Positions 18,078 through 26,570 of a DNA stretch of 60,971 bases are shown here, piece after piece. Every line of letters begins with the position of its first letter. Within the stretch, counting starts at the first letter, position 1. Source of the DNA: an uncultured Verrucomicrobia subdivision 3 bacterium (GTDB lineage: Bacteria; Verrucomicrobiota; Verrucomicrobiia; Limisphaerales; UBA11358); contig CAITTG010000120.1 in assembly GCA_903895255.1 (NCBI GenBank), positions 1 through 60,971 of the forward strand, read 5' to 3'. The notes under the pieces are model-generated. The model was not told the DNA's origin. It saw nothing but the letters and a program-made list of their open reading frames with translations, and ran no database searches. A program made the position numbers and the translations under genes.

Positions 18078-19028
18078 ATGGAACGACAAGCCGTCACGGT
18101 TGAACAATTCTTCAAAGAACACACCGATGACTTGCAGATCCGCCGCCTGGGCGGCGGGGAACTGGACGCCAAACGCGTCATCCGCGAACCCACTGTCAAC
18201 CGCCCGGGACTGGCGTTAAGCGGGTTCACTCGTTACTTCGCCTACAAGCGGGTGCAAGTGATGGGGCACGCCGAGGTTTTTTATCTCCGCTCTTTGCGGC
18301 CCGAGGAACGACAGGCGCGTTATGCCTACTTGTTTGCCTACAAAATTCCGTGCATCGTCTTCAGCCGCGGCTTGAAGCCGGACAAGGAATTTATCGAAGC
18401 GGCGGGTCAGGCCGGGGTTCCCATTTTCCAGACGCCGCTGGTAACGATGAAGTTCATCAATTTGGCCACCCTGGCCTTGGAAACCATGTTTGCTCCCCGC
18501 TCCACCGAATTGGGCAGCATGGTGGACATCCTCGGGGTGGGGGTGATTATTCGCGGCGAAAGCGGCATCGGCAAAAGCGAGGCGGTGCTCGCCCTCATTG
18601 AGCGCGGTTACAGCCTGGTGGCCGATGACGTCGTCAAGGCGATGCTGGTGGATGGCAAGGAAATCCTCTGCACCAGCTCGGAACTAACCCGCAACCACAT
18701 GGAGGTGCGGGGGATCGGCATTATCAATGTGGCGGCCATGTTCGGCATCAAGAGCATCCGCAAGGAGAAGAGCCTTGATCTGGTAATCGCCCTTAAACTA
18801 TGGAATGAGGTCAAGGATGTGGACCGGTTGGGCATGGAGCAGGAATTCGTCAGCATCCTGGGGGTTCCGGTGCCGCACATCACCATCCCCGTGCGGCCCG
18901 GCCGGGATTTGGCGCGACTAATCGAGGTGGCGGCGTTTCAAACCAAACTCAACAAGTCCGGGTACAACGCGGCCCAGGAATTGAACAAACGGTTGATTGC
19001 CCAAATGACTCCGGAAACCACCCTGTAA
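18078..19028 (+). CDS. hprK: HPr kinase/phosphorylase
   Basis: 316 residues, family length. Seen: P-loop GESGIGKS at 160-167, ADD at 182-184, and the HprK/P signature EVRGIGIINVAAMFG at about 209-223. It phosphorylates and dephosphorylates HPr on a serine in response to energy state. Odd: the conserved histidine that precedes the P-loop domain (HGVLVD in Lactobacillus) appears replaced here; the matching stretch reads STELGSMVD (about 142-150). HPr follows 58 bases downstream and has the target serine. Confidence 0.92.
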   Translation: MERQAVTVEQFFKEHTDDLQIRRLGGGELDAKRVIREPTVNRPGLALSGFTRYFAYKRVQVMGHAEVFYLRSLRPEERQARYAYLFAYKIPCIVFSRGLKPDKEFIEAAGQAGVPIFQTPLVTMKFINLATLALETMFAPRSTELGSMVDILGVGVIIRGESGIGKSEAVLALIERGYSLVADDVVKAMLVDGKEILCTSSELTRNHMEVRGIGIINVAAMFGIKSIRKEKSLDLVIALKLWNEVKDVDRLGMEQEFVSILGVPVPHITIPVRPGRDLARLIEVAAFQTKLNKSGYNAAQELNKRLIAQMTPETTL

Positions 19029-19086
19029 CCCGTGAAATAGTTTGCGGAACGCCGGGGGATTGAACTACTTTATAATCAGGCAGTAA

Positions 19087-19380
19087 ATGAGTGCAATGAA
19101 AACCGATGGCCAGGCCTTCAGTAAAGAGCTGACGGTCTTGAACAAGCAGGGCATCCACGCCCGGCCGGCAGCCCGCTTTGTCAAAACGGCCAATCAGTTT
19201 GTCGCCGATATCTTCGTGGAAAAGGACGGCGAGAAAATCAATGGCAAAAGTATTATCGGCCTGATGATGCTCGCGGCCGGTCCGGGCAGCAAATTTACCG
19301 TGCACGCCTCCGGCTCCGACGCCCAAAAAGCTTTGGTGGAGATCGAAGCCCTCGTCAAACGCAAATTCGACGAGGAATAA
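19087..19380 (+). CDS. ptsH: HPr-type phosphocarrier protein
   Basis: 97 residues. Both regulatory sites are present: His24 in QGIHARPAARF (the enzyme I phosphorylation site) and Ser55 in INGKSIIGLMMLAA (the HprK site). No enzyme I or EII gene is in the window, so it may act mainly in regulation (HprK-HPr) as in bacteria with incomplete PTS. MSAM start; MKTDG four codons later is an alternative. Past the stop there is only a weak 6-bp inverted repeat (GGGAAT/ATTCCC) with no T-run. Confidence 0.93.
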   Translation: MSAMKTDGQAFSKELTVLNKQGIHARPAARFVKTANQFVADIFVEKDGEKINGKSIIGLMMLAAGPGSKFTVHASGSDAQKALVEIEALVKRKFDEE

Positions 19381-19484
19381 GGCGGGGAATTGGATGGCAA
19401 AGGCCATTCCCTAAAGAAATGTTGCCTAATTGCAACCTGAAATCCTTCCGACTGTAACCCGCCTGATGGATAGTATTCCCACGG

Positions 19485-20063
19485 ATGTTATCTACCATGG
19501 ATCAACTCATCACCAGAACGGGGACACTCACGGGCGGCAAATTGCGGGTATTCTCCCTGCACCTGGACTTTGCCGCCGGCATGCGCGCCCGCTGGGCCAC
19601 CAGCCTGATGCTCAAACTAGCCGGTGAACATTGGGTTGGTTCCAGTGAAATGTGGAAGCTGGATTCGTTGCTCAGCGCCCAAGCCATCCGCAAGATGATC
19701 ACCCATGAAGCCTCGCAGGCGGATGTCCTCGTGGTGGCAGTCAGTTCCCTGAACCACCGTGAGTTGGAAATGATCCGCTGGCTCGAATCCCTCGCCCCCT
19801 GCCCCGTCAACTCCTCCGCTCCGGGCTTGATGATTGGTTTGTTTGGGGATGAAACCAACCAGGCCAAAGAACTGGACTGGACGGTCAAACGTTGCATGAG
19901 CAGTGCCCAGCAGGCAAACCGGGATTTCATCTGGCATTGGATGGAGGACCCTGCAGCCGGTGAACCCGAGTGGCTGGTCAGCCACATCGAGAATTTTCTG
20001 AGCCGCAAACTGGCCGCCCTCGACCACCATTACCTGCCCGAGACGGTTTTGGAATTTGCTTAA
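19485..20063 (+). CDS. Conserved-looking hypothetical protein
   Basis: 192 residues, not recognised. It has a balanced globular composition, a VLVVAVSS strand preceded by a helical region, and another strand in GLMIGLFGDE. This alternation suggests an alpha/beta fold (Rossmann- or receiver-like), but no catalytic signature is visible and the receiver-domain acidic pocket is not obvious. No signal peptide. Start ATG at 19485; MDQLI at 19497 is equally possible. It lies between the HPr gene and thioredoxin with gaps of 104 and 246 bases. Confidence 0.7.
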   Translation: MLSTMDQLITRTGTLTGGKLRVFSLHLDFAAGMRARWATSLMLKLAGEHWVGSSEMWKLDSLLSAQAIRKMITHEASQADVLVVAVSSLNHRELEMIRWLESLAPCPVNSSAPGLMIGLFGDETNQAKELDWTVKRCMSSAQQANRDFIWHWMEDPAAGEPEWLVSHIENFLSRKLAALDHHYLPETVLEFA

Positions 20064-20146
20064 ACCGACGCTGAAGTTAATGGTGCGATATTTGGCGGTA
20101 AACGCTTCCCCCCCAACAAACATCTGCATTTGCCTGAAAATATTAT

Positions 20147-20174
20147 TTGCAATCTACCTTTAGATAGGTATATT
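20147..20174 (+). promoter_or_regulatory. Candidate sigma-70 type promoter upstream of thioredoxin
   Basis: TTGCAA (20147-20152), a 16-base spacer and TATATT (20169-20174) in an AT-rich intergenic stretch 136 bases before the trxA start. A palindrome CTATCGATAG lies further down (about 20273-20282), which could be an operator or RNA hairpin. Prediction by pattern only. Confidence 0.4.
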
Positions 20175-20309
20175 CAACTCATGCATAGGAATGCATTAAG
20201 AACAGAAAAACAAATGAACAAGTCGCTGTTGGTGTTTAACGAATGACCATATTTTTTGCAGCATAATTCTATCTATCGATAGGTTTTTAAACAGCAAAGT
20301 GAGATAATT

Positions 20310-20624
20310 ATGAATACTAAAATACTGAATCAAACGAACTTTGATGAAACCTTGAATACTGCCCGGCAACCCGTTTTGGTGGATTTTTGGGCGGAATGGT
20401 GCGGTCCCTGCAAAATGATCGCACCGGTGCTCGAAGAGGTGGCGACCGAAGGTGGCGACCAAGTGGTCGTGGGCAAGGTGAATATTGACGAGGCCCCCGA
20501 ACTCGCCCAGCGTTTTGGCATCACGGCCATTCCCACCCTGATCGTCTTTAAAAACGGTCAGCAGCAAAAAGTATTGCGGGGGGTGCATTCGAAAAAGAAT
20601 ATAGTGGCGGCATTGGCAGCCTGA
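20310..20624 (+). CDS. trxA: Thioredoxin
   Basis: 104 residues, the classic single-domain length. The redox site WCGPC is at 30-34 after FWAEW. cis-Pro region AIPTLIVF near 72-79. It reduces protein disulfides in the cytoplasm. A purine-rich stretch (AAAGTGAG) precedes the ATG at suitable distance. The next gene follows after 21 bases. Confidence 0.96.
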   Translation: MNTKILNQTNFDETLNTARQPVLVDFWAEWCGPCKMIAPVLEEVATEGGDQVVVGKVNIDEAPELAQRFGITAIPTLIVFKNGQQQKVLRGVHSKKNIVAALAA

Positions 20625-20645
20625 TAAATTCAACCTGACCATCTT

Positions 20646-21239
20646 ATGGCCGAAAGATACCTGCAAATCCTTACCACCCCGGCGGTGGCCCGGGCGCAGG
20701 CACATTATTATGGCCGGTCGACGCCCCCGGTGGAGAGCCGCCCTGGGCGCGACTCTCTTGGACCGGAGGAGCAGGAGTTCATCTCGAGCCGTGACAGTTT
20801 GTACCTGGCCACCGTCGCGGAAACCGGCTGGCCTTACATGCAGCATCGTGGCGGACCTGCCGGCTTCCTGCGGGTGATGGATGAACACACGCTGGCGTTT
20901 GCGGATTATCAAGGCAATCGACAAATGTTATCCACGGGGAACTTGGCCGTGAATGACAAGGTTTCGTTGTTCCTGATGGATTATCCCAACCGCACCCGGT
21001 TGAAAATCCTGGGCCACGCCCGGGTGCAGGACGCCCGGAATCAAGTGGAGCTGGTGGCGGAACTCACTGACGCCCGGTTGAAGCGGGTCGTGGAACGGAT
21101 ATTTTTCATTGACGTGGTTTCGTTTGATTGGAATTGTCCCAAATATATTACGCCGCGTTATACGGCGGCCGAAGTGGAGTCGGCCCTGGCCCCGCTCCGC
21201 CGGCGCATTGCCGAACTGGAAACCCAAATAAAATCTTAA
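20646..21239 (+). CDS. Pyridoxamine 5'-phosphate oxidase-like flavin-binding protein
   Basis: 197 residues with the split-barrel FMN-binding pattern: SLYLATVAETGWPYMQHRGG (about 51-70), then LAFADYQGNRQMLSTGNL, then KVSLFLMDYPNRTRLKILG. This is the PNPOx-like family of uncharacterised flavoproteins rather than vitamin B6 PdxH, since it lacks the typical PdxH C-terminus. It ends in a helix (ALAPLRRRIAELETQIKS). The next gene starts 6 bases later; the two may form a pair with thioredoxin. Confidence 0.82.
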   Translation: MAERYLQILTTPAVARAQAHYYGRSTPPVESRPGRDSLGPEEQEFISSRDSLYLATVAETGWPYMQHRGGPAGFLRVMDEHTLAFADYQGNRQMLSTGNLAVNDKVSLFLMDYPNRTRLKILGHARVQDARNQVELVAELTDARLKRVVERIFFIDVVSFDWNCPKYITPRYTAAEVESALAPLRRRIAELETQIKS

Positions 21240-21245
21240 ACCCAT

Positions 21246-21659
21246 ATGAATCCTCGCCCGCCCCTGCCCCCCTTCAACCTCGAATCCGCCCGGCAAAAAG
21301 TCCAGGCCGCGGAGGATGCCTGGAATTCGCGCGACCCGGAACGCGTCGCGCTCGCCTACTCGGAGGATACCGAATGGCGCAACCGCGCGGAATTCGTTCG
21401 TGGCCGCGCGCAGGTGGTGGAATTCCTCCGGCGCAAATGGAACCGGGAATTGGATTACCGGCTTAAAAAGGAATTGTGGGCTTTTCTGGACCACCGTATC
21501 GCAGTGCGTTTTGAATATGAATGGCGAGATGATTCAGGCCAGTGGTATCGCTCCTACGGAAACGAGAATTGGGAGTTCGACGCTCTTGGGTATATGAAAT
21601 ATCGCTTCGCGAGCATCAATGATTTGCCCATAAACGAGTCCGACCGGAAATTTCGATAG
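21246..21659 (+). CDS. NTF2-like protein (DUF1348 family)
   Basis: 137 residues. The pattern AEDAWNSRDPERVALAYSED, then TEWRNRAEFVRGR, then FLRRKWNRELDYRL, then RFEYEW and NENWEFDALGYM is characteristic of DUF1348 (SnoaL/NTF2-like) proteins. Biochemical role of the family is unclear. Follows the PNPOx-like gene by 6 bases. It converges on the minus-strand lipoprotein gene with 19 bases between the stops. Confidence 0.8.
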   Translation: MNPRPPLPPFNLESARQKVQAAEDAWNSRDPERVALAYSEDTEWRNRAEFVRGRAQVVEFLRRKWNRELDYRLKKELWAFLDHRIAVRFEYEWRDDSGQWYRSYGNENWEFDALGYMKYRFASINDLPINESDRKFR

Positions 21660-21678
21660 GAACCGGTTTGAAACGCTT

Positions 21679-22719
21679 TCATGACTTGCCGGCTGGCGCG
21701 GGTAGATAAATTACCCGTTCCGGCTGGGTGGGCGCGTAGGCATTGCGCTGCGGTATTTCCGCACGATTGAAGGGCTTGTAGTCGGTAACGGCGTCCACCC
21801 GCCCAATGTGGAGGGAGTTGCGAAGCACCCCATGACCATTATTGGCATCGCTAAAATGGGTTCGCCCATAACCCACCCCATGAGTCCCGGAAAGATTGGA
21901 TGAAAAATATTTAAACCCGACAATGCGATTGGCGTCGTCCCGGAGCCAGTCGATGAAAATTACCGAGTGACCACCGGGCGGGGTCGTGCTGTAACTCAAG
22001 AAATCCCCCGGCCGGACATCTTCCAGATTCGTAACCGCATGCCCCAATCCGTAACTAGTGATGGCGCGCTGCTCGGAATCACCGGTTCCCTCAATGTACC
22101 ATAGTTGCAGGGCGTTGAATAGATCGTTGAAGGTCATGCCATTGAAATCATCCGGTTCCAGCCCCAATTGGATGTTACGCAATTTCATCGCCCGCACAAA
22201 CACCTCGAAGGTGAAACCGCAGCAGTAACTGCACCGGGAGCCATCGGGATAGGCCTTGGCCACCACCATGCCGCGGTACCACATGTCCTGGGTCACCCCG
22301 TTGTAAATGTCATACTCCCGGGGATTCCAACTGCAATGGTATTGGTAGGAGCCATCCAACGGATATCCGGAAATCACTTTCAACACATAGGGATTCAAGT
22401 CGCCGGATGGATCGGGCGCGACCATGTCCTCGCGCGCGTAAGCCCTGGCGAGCGCTTTGTCCACCGGGGAAAACCCCCGGTCATCCACGGGATACGGCCG
22501 GGGAATGTATGTATACCTCCGGGCCGTGTTGGTAGGCGCGCTGGCCACCGGAACCGCCACCGCCGGGCTGACCGCAGTTGGCGCACTCAGCACTGGGGCG
22601 GTGCGGCAACCGCCGCCAAGCAGCATCAATCCCGCGAACAGCAAACCGCCGCACGCCGCGGGCGCAAAACGGTCTGCGACCAGCAAAAACGAAAAGTAGG
22701 AATCCTTAATGCGAACCAT
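21679..22719 (-). CDS. Putative lipoprotein with cysteine-peptidase-like domain
   Basis: 346 residues. An unusually long N-terminus leads to a lipobox (LLGGGC, Cys38), then a Pro/Ala/Val linker, then a domain from about residue 70. The segment RCSYCCGFTFEVF (C163, C166, C167) and a later GGHSVIFIDW (His251) give the Cys-His order of NlpC/P60 or CHAP hydrolases, where GHSVIFI is a common form of the His motif. It could be a cell-wall or amide hydrolase. It follows the fucosidase gene by 45 bases on the same strand. Family placement is tentative. Confidence 0.6.
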   Translation of the reverse strand: MVRIKDSYFSFLLVADRFAPAACGGLLFAGLMLLGGGCRTAPVLSAPTAVSPAVAVPVASAPTNTARRYTYIPRPYPVDDRGFSPVDKALARAYAREDMVAPDPSGDLNPYVLKVISGYPLDGSYQYHCSWNPREYDIYNGVTQDMWYRGMVVAKAYPDGSRCSYCCGFTFEVFVRAMKLRNIQLGLEPDDFNGMTFNDLFNALQLWYIEGTGDSEQRAITSYGLGHAVTNLEDVRPGDFLSYSTTPPGGHSVIFIDWLRDDANRIVGFKYFSSNLSGTHGVGYGRTHFSDANNGHGVLRNSLHIGRVDAVTDYKPFNRAEIPQRNAYAPTQPERVIYLPAPAGKS

Positions 22720-22764
22720 GAGTTAGAACATACCATGCCCGCCCCAGGATTCAATCGCGATTAC

Positions 22765-25260
22765 TTAGTCAGTGTCAAACCGCTCCAAGCCAGCATCCAG
22801 GACGATGCTGCGCCCACGCCGCAGCTGGTATTGTTTGACCTGCCTGCCATTGCGCACCTGAAAGACCGTCCCGCCGGTGCTGTGGATCGTGGCCCCGATC
22901 AGCCGGGAGTTGCGCCACTCCATATCCACCGTAAAACCGCCCCGAGCGCGCAAGCCCCGCACATGGCCAGTCGCCCATGCCTTGGGCAGTGCGGGCAGCA
23001 GATCCAAAATCCGGACGGTTTCGCCTGCGGCCGCGTTCCCGCTTCCCACCCCCGGCGTATTCTCCAAGTGGCTTTGTAAAAGCATTTCGGAAACACCCGC
23101 CGTGAACGCAAAATTCCCGTCAATCTGGAACGTTGGATGGGCGTCAAACAAGTTCGGATAGACCCCGCCACCCGGACCATAACCCGCGGCGGCGGTGCTG
23201 CTCACCGGCCGCAGCAAGTTTTTCACCAGCAAATAGGCATGATCCCCGTCCAGCAGCCGGGCCCAGAAATTGATCTTCCAGCCCAGCGACCAGCCCGTGC
23301 CATCGTCGCCACGAATTTCCAAAACCCGCCTGGCTGCCGCAAAATATTCCGGCGTGGCCGGGGTGATCCGGTGGCCTGGATAAATCCCGAAGAGATGCGA
23401 GGTGTGCCGGTGATGAACATCCTCCTCCTGAAAGTCCAGATACCATTCCTGCAACTGGCCACGCGCCCCGATTTTAAGTGGATACAACTGCTCCCGTGCC
23501 GCTTCCAGTCGTGCAACCAGTTCCTGGTCCGTGCCGAGCACCTTACCCGCCGCAATACAATCGGTGAACAGTTCCCAGATGATGGACATGTCCATCGTGC
23601 TGGCCATGCTAACCGTGGCACGCTGGCCATTGGGAAGAATAAAGCCCAGTTCCGGCGAGACGGAAGGTGCCGTAACCAAGTGGCCCTGCCCGTCCGGCAT
23701 CAGCCAGTCCAGATAAAATTCTGCCGCCCCCTTCATTACCGGCCAGCCTCGCTCACGCAGATACTGTTTATCCCCGCCGTAAGCGTAGTGCTCCCAGTAA
23801 TCCAGGCTCAGCCACGCGCTCCCCATCGCCCAGTTAGCCCAGACCGGATCGCCGCCACCATAATTACCCACCGGACCCGTCTGGCCCCAAATATCCGCGT
23901 TGTGATGCGCCACCCAGCCGTGCATGCCGTAGTTCTCCGCGGCCGTCTGACGGCCATGCACCGACAACATCTGGATAAAATTCAGCATCGGCTCGTGGCA
24001 TTCCGCCAGGTTGGCCACCTCCGCCGGCCAGTAGTTCATCTCGGCATTGATGTTCAAGGTCCAGTTTGCACTCCACGGCGGACGCACTTCATCATTCCAG
24101 ATCCCCTGTAAATTCGCCGGCAATCCGCCCGACCGCGAACTCGCAATCAACAGGTAACGTCCATATTGATACAGCAGCGCTGCCAGGCCGGGGTCTGCCG
24201 CCCCCTGCGCAAACCGCGCGAGCCGCTGGTCCGTCATCAAGTCAATTGCTCCCGGAGCGGCGCCCAAATCCAGGTCCACCCGTTGAAACAGTGTTTGATA
24301 ATCCGCCTCGTGCCGCTTGAGCAAACGGGCATACGTTCGCTTCTGGGCCGATTCCAAGGGTCCGGCCGCTGCGGCCACGGGATCGCGCCCCGCGTGTCCA
24401 GGCGACTTGTCTGGTCCGTTGAAACTCGTCGCCGCCGAGATTAGTAAGGTCACTGCGTTGGCATTCGTGACTGAGAGAGTCGTGCCGTCGCAGGCCACAT
24501 TCCCCCCCTCAGCCAACGCCCGAATGTGCAGGTCGAACGTCATGCCCTCGGGGTTCGGACCATCATCATACACCACCGGATGTTGCGAATTCAGGTAGTT
24601 CGGGTCCACATGCGACGGTGCCCGCCCGCTCAAAACCAGCGTGTTCGTCCCCTCCCCCGCCACCGTGTGATGCAGCAAACTCCCCGTCGTGGCTTTGAAA
24701 GCAATGCAGCCTGGCTGATCGCATGTTAACCGCACCACGATCACCTGGTCCGGATAACTGCTGAACACCTCGCGCGTAAAGGTTGCGCCACCCGACCGAT
24801 AACGCACTGTCGCCACCCCCCGCGCCAAATCCAGGCTGCGTTGATAACTATTGGTGATCGCCACCCCGCCGGGAAACTCCAGGCGCAAATCCCCCAGCGG
24901 CTGGTACGATTCATTGTACGGCCCCTGCATTTTTTTGCAGAGCTCCCCCGCCTTCACATAATCCCCCGCCAAAACCGCCGCCCGCACCTGCGGCAGCACC
25001 TCCTTCGCCCCTGAATTATTCCACTCATGCGGTGCCCCCGACCAAAGGGTCGCCTCATTCAGTTGGAAATGCTCCTCCGCCACCCCGCCAAAAACCATCG
25101 CCCCCAGCCGCCCATTGCCCACCGGCAGGGCTTCCGTCCAATGCGCCGCCGGCTGGGCGTATTTTAAAACCAAATCACCCGCCCGGACCGTGACCGCCAG
25201 GATGGGCAGGATCGCCAGGAGGGTTCGGAGGCCATTCAATAAGTATCGTGATAATGTCAT
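22765..25260 (-). CDS. Secreted alpha-L-fucosidase, glycoside hydrolase family 95
   Basis: 831 residues, family-typical length, with a signal peptide ending near residue 27 (TVRAGD). Fucosidase-type GH95 residues are in place: N403 and N405 in LNINAEMNYWPAE, the acid E537 in APSVSPELG, and D714 in FQIDGNFAFT. The N-terminal opening PVGNGRLGAMVFGGV and ATLWSG are also typical. It hydrolyses terminal alpha-L-fucosyl (some members alpha-L-galactosyl) bonds, probably in the periplasm or outside. It lies 1.3 kb from the end of the BMC operon for deoxysugar breakdown, which fits fucose use. Confidence 0.93.
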   Translation of the reverse strand: MTLSRYLLNGLRTLLAILPILAVTVRAGDLVLKYAQPAAHWTEALPVGNGRLGAMVFGGVAEEHFQLNEATLWSGAPHEWNNSGAKEVLPQVRAAVLAGDYVKAGELCKKMQGPYNESYQPLGDLRLEFPGGVAITNSYQRSLDLARGVATVRYRSGGATFTREVFSSYPDQVIVVRLTCDQPGCIAFKATTGSLLHHTVAGEGTNTLVLSGRAPSHVDPNYLNSQHPVVYDDGPNPEGMTFDLHIRALAEGGNVACDGTTLSVTNANAVTLLISAATSFNGPDKSPGHAGRDPVAAAAGPLESAQKRTYARLLKRHEADYQTLFQRVDLDLGAAPGAIDLMTDQRLARFAQGAADPGLAALLYQYGRYLLIASSRSGGLPANLQGIWNDEVRPPWSANWTLNINAEMNYWPAEVANLAECHEPMLNFIQMLSVHGRQTAAENYGMHGWVAHHNADIWGQTGPVGNYGGGDPVWANWAMGSAWLSLDYWEHYAYGGDKQYLRERGWPVMKGAAEFYLDWLMPDGQGHLVTAPSVSPELGFILPNGQRATVSMASTMDMSIIWELFTDCIAAGKVLGTDQELVARLEAAREQLYPLKIGARGQLQEWYLDFQEEDVHHRHTSHLFGIYPGHRITPATPEYFAAARRVLEIRGDDGTGWSLGWKINFWARLLDGDHAYLLVKNLLRPVSSTAAAGYGPGGGVYPNLFDAHPTFQIDGNFAFTAGVSEMLLQSHLENTPGVGSGNAAAGETVRILDLLPALPKAWATGHVRGLRARGGFTVDMEWRNSRLIGATIHSTGGTVFQVRNGRQVKQYQLRRGRSIVLDAGLERFDTD

Positions 25261-25490
25261 GTGTCCGATGCATCAGTTTAGTTTGAGCTGCCGCCGAAAC
25301 AAGTTTGAAACCAAACCCTCAATTTCAAATGGCATATCCACGACAGCGCGCCCTTCGCCAAAACTAACCGGCCACACCGCCTGTCACTTGTTAATAAGTT
25401 CTAAAGATTCAATATAAACCCAATATTGGCGGTGATTTTTTGTCACTAGTCCGAATTGGCAAAACCCCGCGCTGCCCGCACAATCGAGCA

Positions 25491-26258
25491 ATGATCGAAT
25501 GGTGGCAGATTGCCGTGTTGTTCATTACCGGACTAACGGCCGGATTTGTGGACACCCTTGCGGGAGGAGGTGGCCTCATCACGCTTCCCGTGCTGCTCAA
25601 TGTTTGCCCGAATCCGATCCTGGCCCTGGGCACCAACAAGTTGCAATCCACGTTTGGCTCCACCAGCGCCACGTTCCACTTTGCCCGGGCCGGAATGTTG
25701 AACTACCGCGAATTGCGCCGGTCCTGGGTGCTGGCCTTTACCGGCTCCATGCTCGGCACCCTGCTCGTCCAGCATTTTGATCCCACATTGTTAAAACACC
25801 TGGTGCCACTGGTGCTGCTGGCCGTGGCGATTTTTGTCTGGCTGCGACCGCAACTCGGCCAGTTGGACTTGCCTCCCCGAATCTCCCGCACGCAGTTTGA
25901 TTTTTTCTGCGCCTTCGGCATTGGGCTCTACGACGGTTTTCTGGGACCGGGCACGGGCACTTTTCTGGCGCTGGCCTTCATGCTCGGGCTCGGCTTCAAT
26001 TTGGCCCGGGCCACTGCGAACACCAAGGCGCTCAACTGGGCGAGTAACGCGGCGTCCCTCGGCCTCTTTCTGGTGGCCCATCAAGTCTGGTTTGCCGCGG
26101 GTCTGATTATGGGAGCCGGTCAGTGGCTTGGCGCGCAGGCCGGGAGCCACATGGTCATCACCCGCGGCACCCGGTTTATCCGGCCAATTTTCCTGACCAT
26201 GGTGATGCTCCTCACGCTGAAGTTGATTTACAATACTTACGTGAAACCGTGGATATGA
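25491..26258 (+). CDS. TSUP family (TauE/SafE, YfcA-like) membrane permease
   Basis: 255 residues from ATG 25491 (an upstream TTG at 25440 would add 17 unlikely residues). About eight hydrophobic segments. Typical stretches: GFVDTLAGGGGLITLP near 20-35, ALGTNKLQSTFGS near 46, and the second-half copy YDGFLGPGTGTFLALAF, then ANTKALNWASN. Family members export sulfite, sulfoacetate or other small organic anions; the substrate is not readable here. The gene stands alone and ends 8 bases before tRNA-Val on the other strand. Confidence 0.88.
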   Translation: MIEWWQIAVLFITGLTAGFVDTLAGGGGLITLPVLLNVCPNPILALGTNKLQSTFGSTSATFHFARAGMLNYRELRRSWVLAFTGSMLGTLLVQHFDPTLLKHLVPLVLLAVAIFVWLRPQLGQLDLPPRISRTQFDFFCAFGIGLYDGFLGPGTGTFLALAFMLGLGFNLARATANTKALNWASNAASLGLFLVAHQVWFAAGLIMGAGQWLGAQAGSHMVITRGTRFIRPIFLTMVMLLTLKLIYNTYVKPWI

Positions 26259-26266
26259 AAAGAAGA

Positions 26267-26341
26267 TGGTGCGCGATACAGGGTTCGAACCTGTGACCCC
26301 TACCGTGTCAAGGTAATGCTCTACCACTGAGCTAACCGCGC
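26267..26341 (-). tRNA. tRNA-Val (GAC)
   Basis: A complete cloverleaf on the minus strand: acceptor stem GCGCGGT/ATCGCGC, D arm GCTC...GAGC, a seven-base anticodon loop TTGACAC with anticodon GAC, T arm with GTTCGAACC, and an encoded CCA end (26267-26269). It reads valine codon GUC. Confidence 0.96.
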
Positions 26342-26513
26342 AACCGGTGGATGTCAAAACGTAAATTGTCCGCAAAAAACGGTCGATCTTTTCACCGTGG
26401 CAGGCAGCCAGCAGTTAACGTCAATGACATGTATAATTTACGGGTTCGGGGCGGCGGGAGCAAGTGCCAATTTTGCCAAAGCGGGGCAATTTCCCGCACA
26501 CTGGCCGTGCCAA

Positions 26514-26549
26514 TAAAAAAGTCATCGTGACGCAGCACGATGACTTTTT
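26514..26549 (-). terminator. Intrinsic terminator of the BMC operon
   Basis: A perfect 9-bp stem GTCATCGTG/CACGATGAC with a 6-base loop. On the minus strand it is followed by six T (complement of 26515-26520). It sits about 25 bases past the aldolase stop at 26571. The A-run on the other side makes it potentially bidirectional. Confidence 0.9.
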
Positions 26550-26570
26550 GAAACCAAGGAGGTTAATGAC

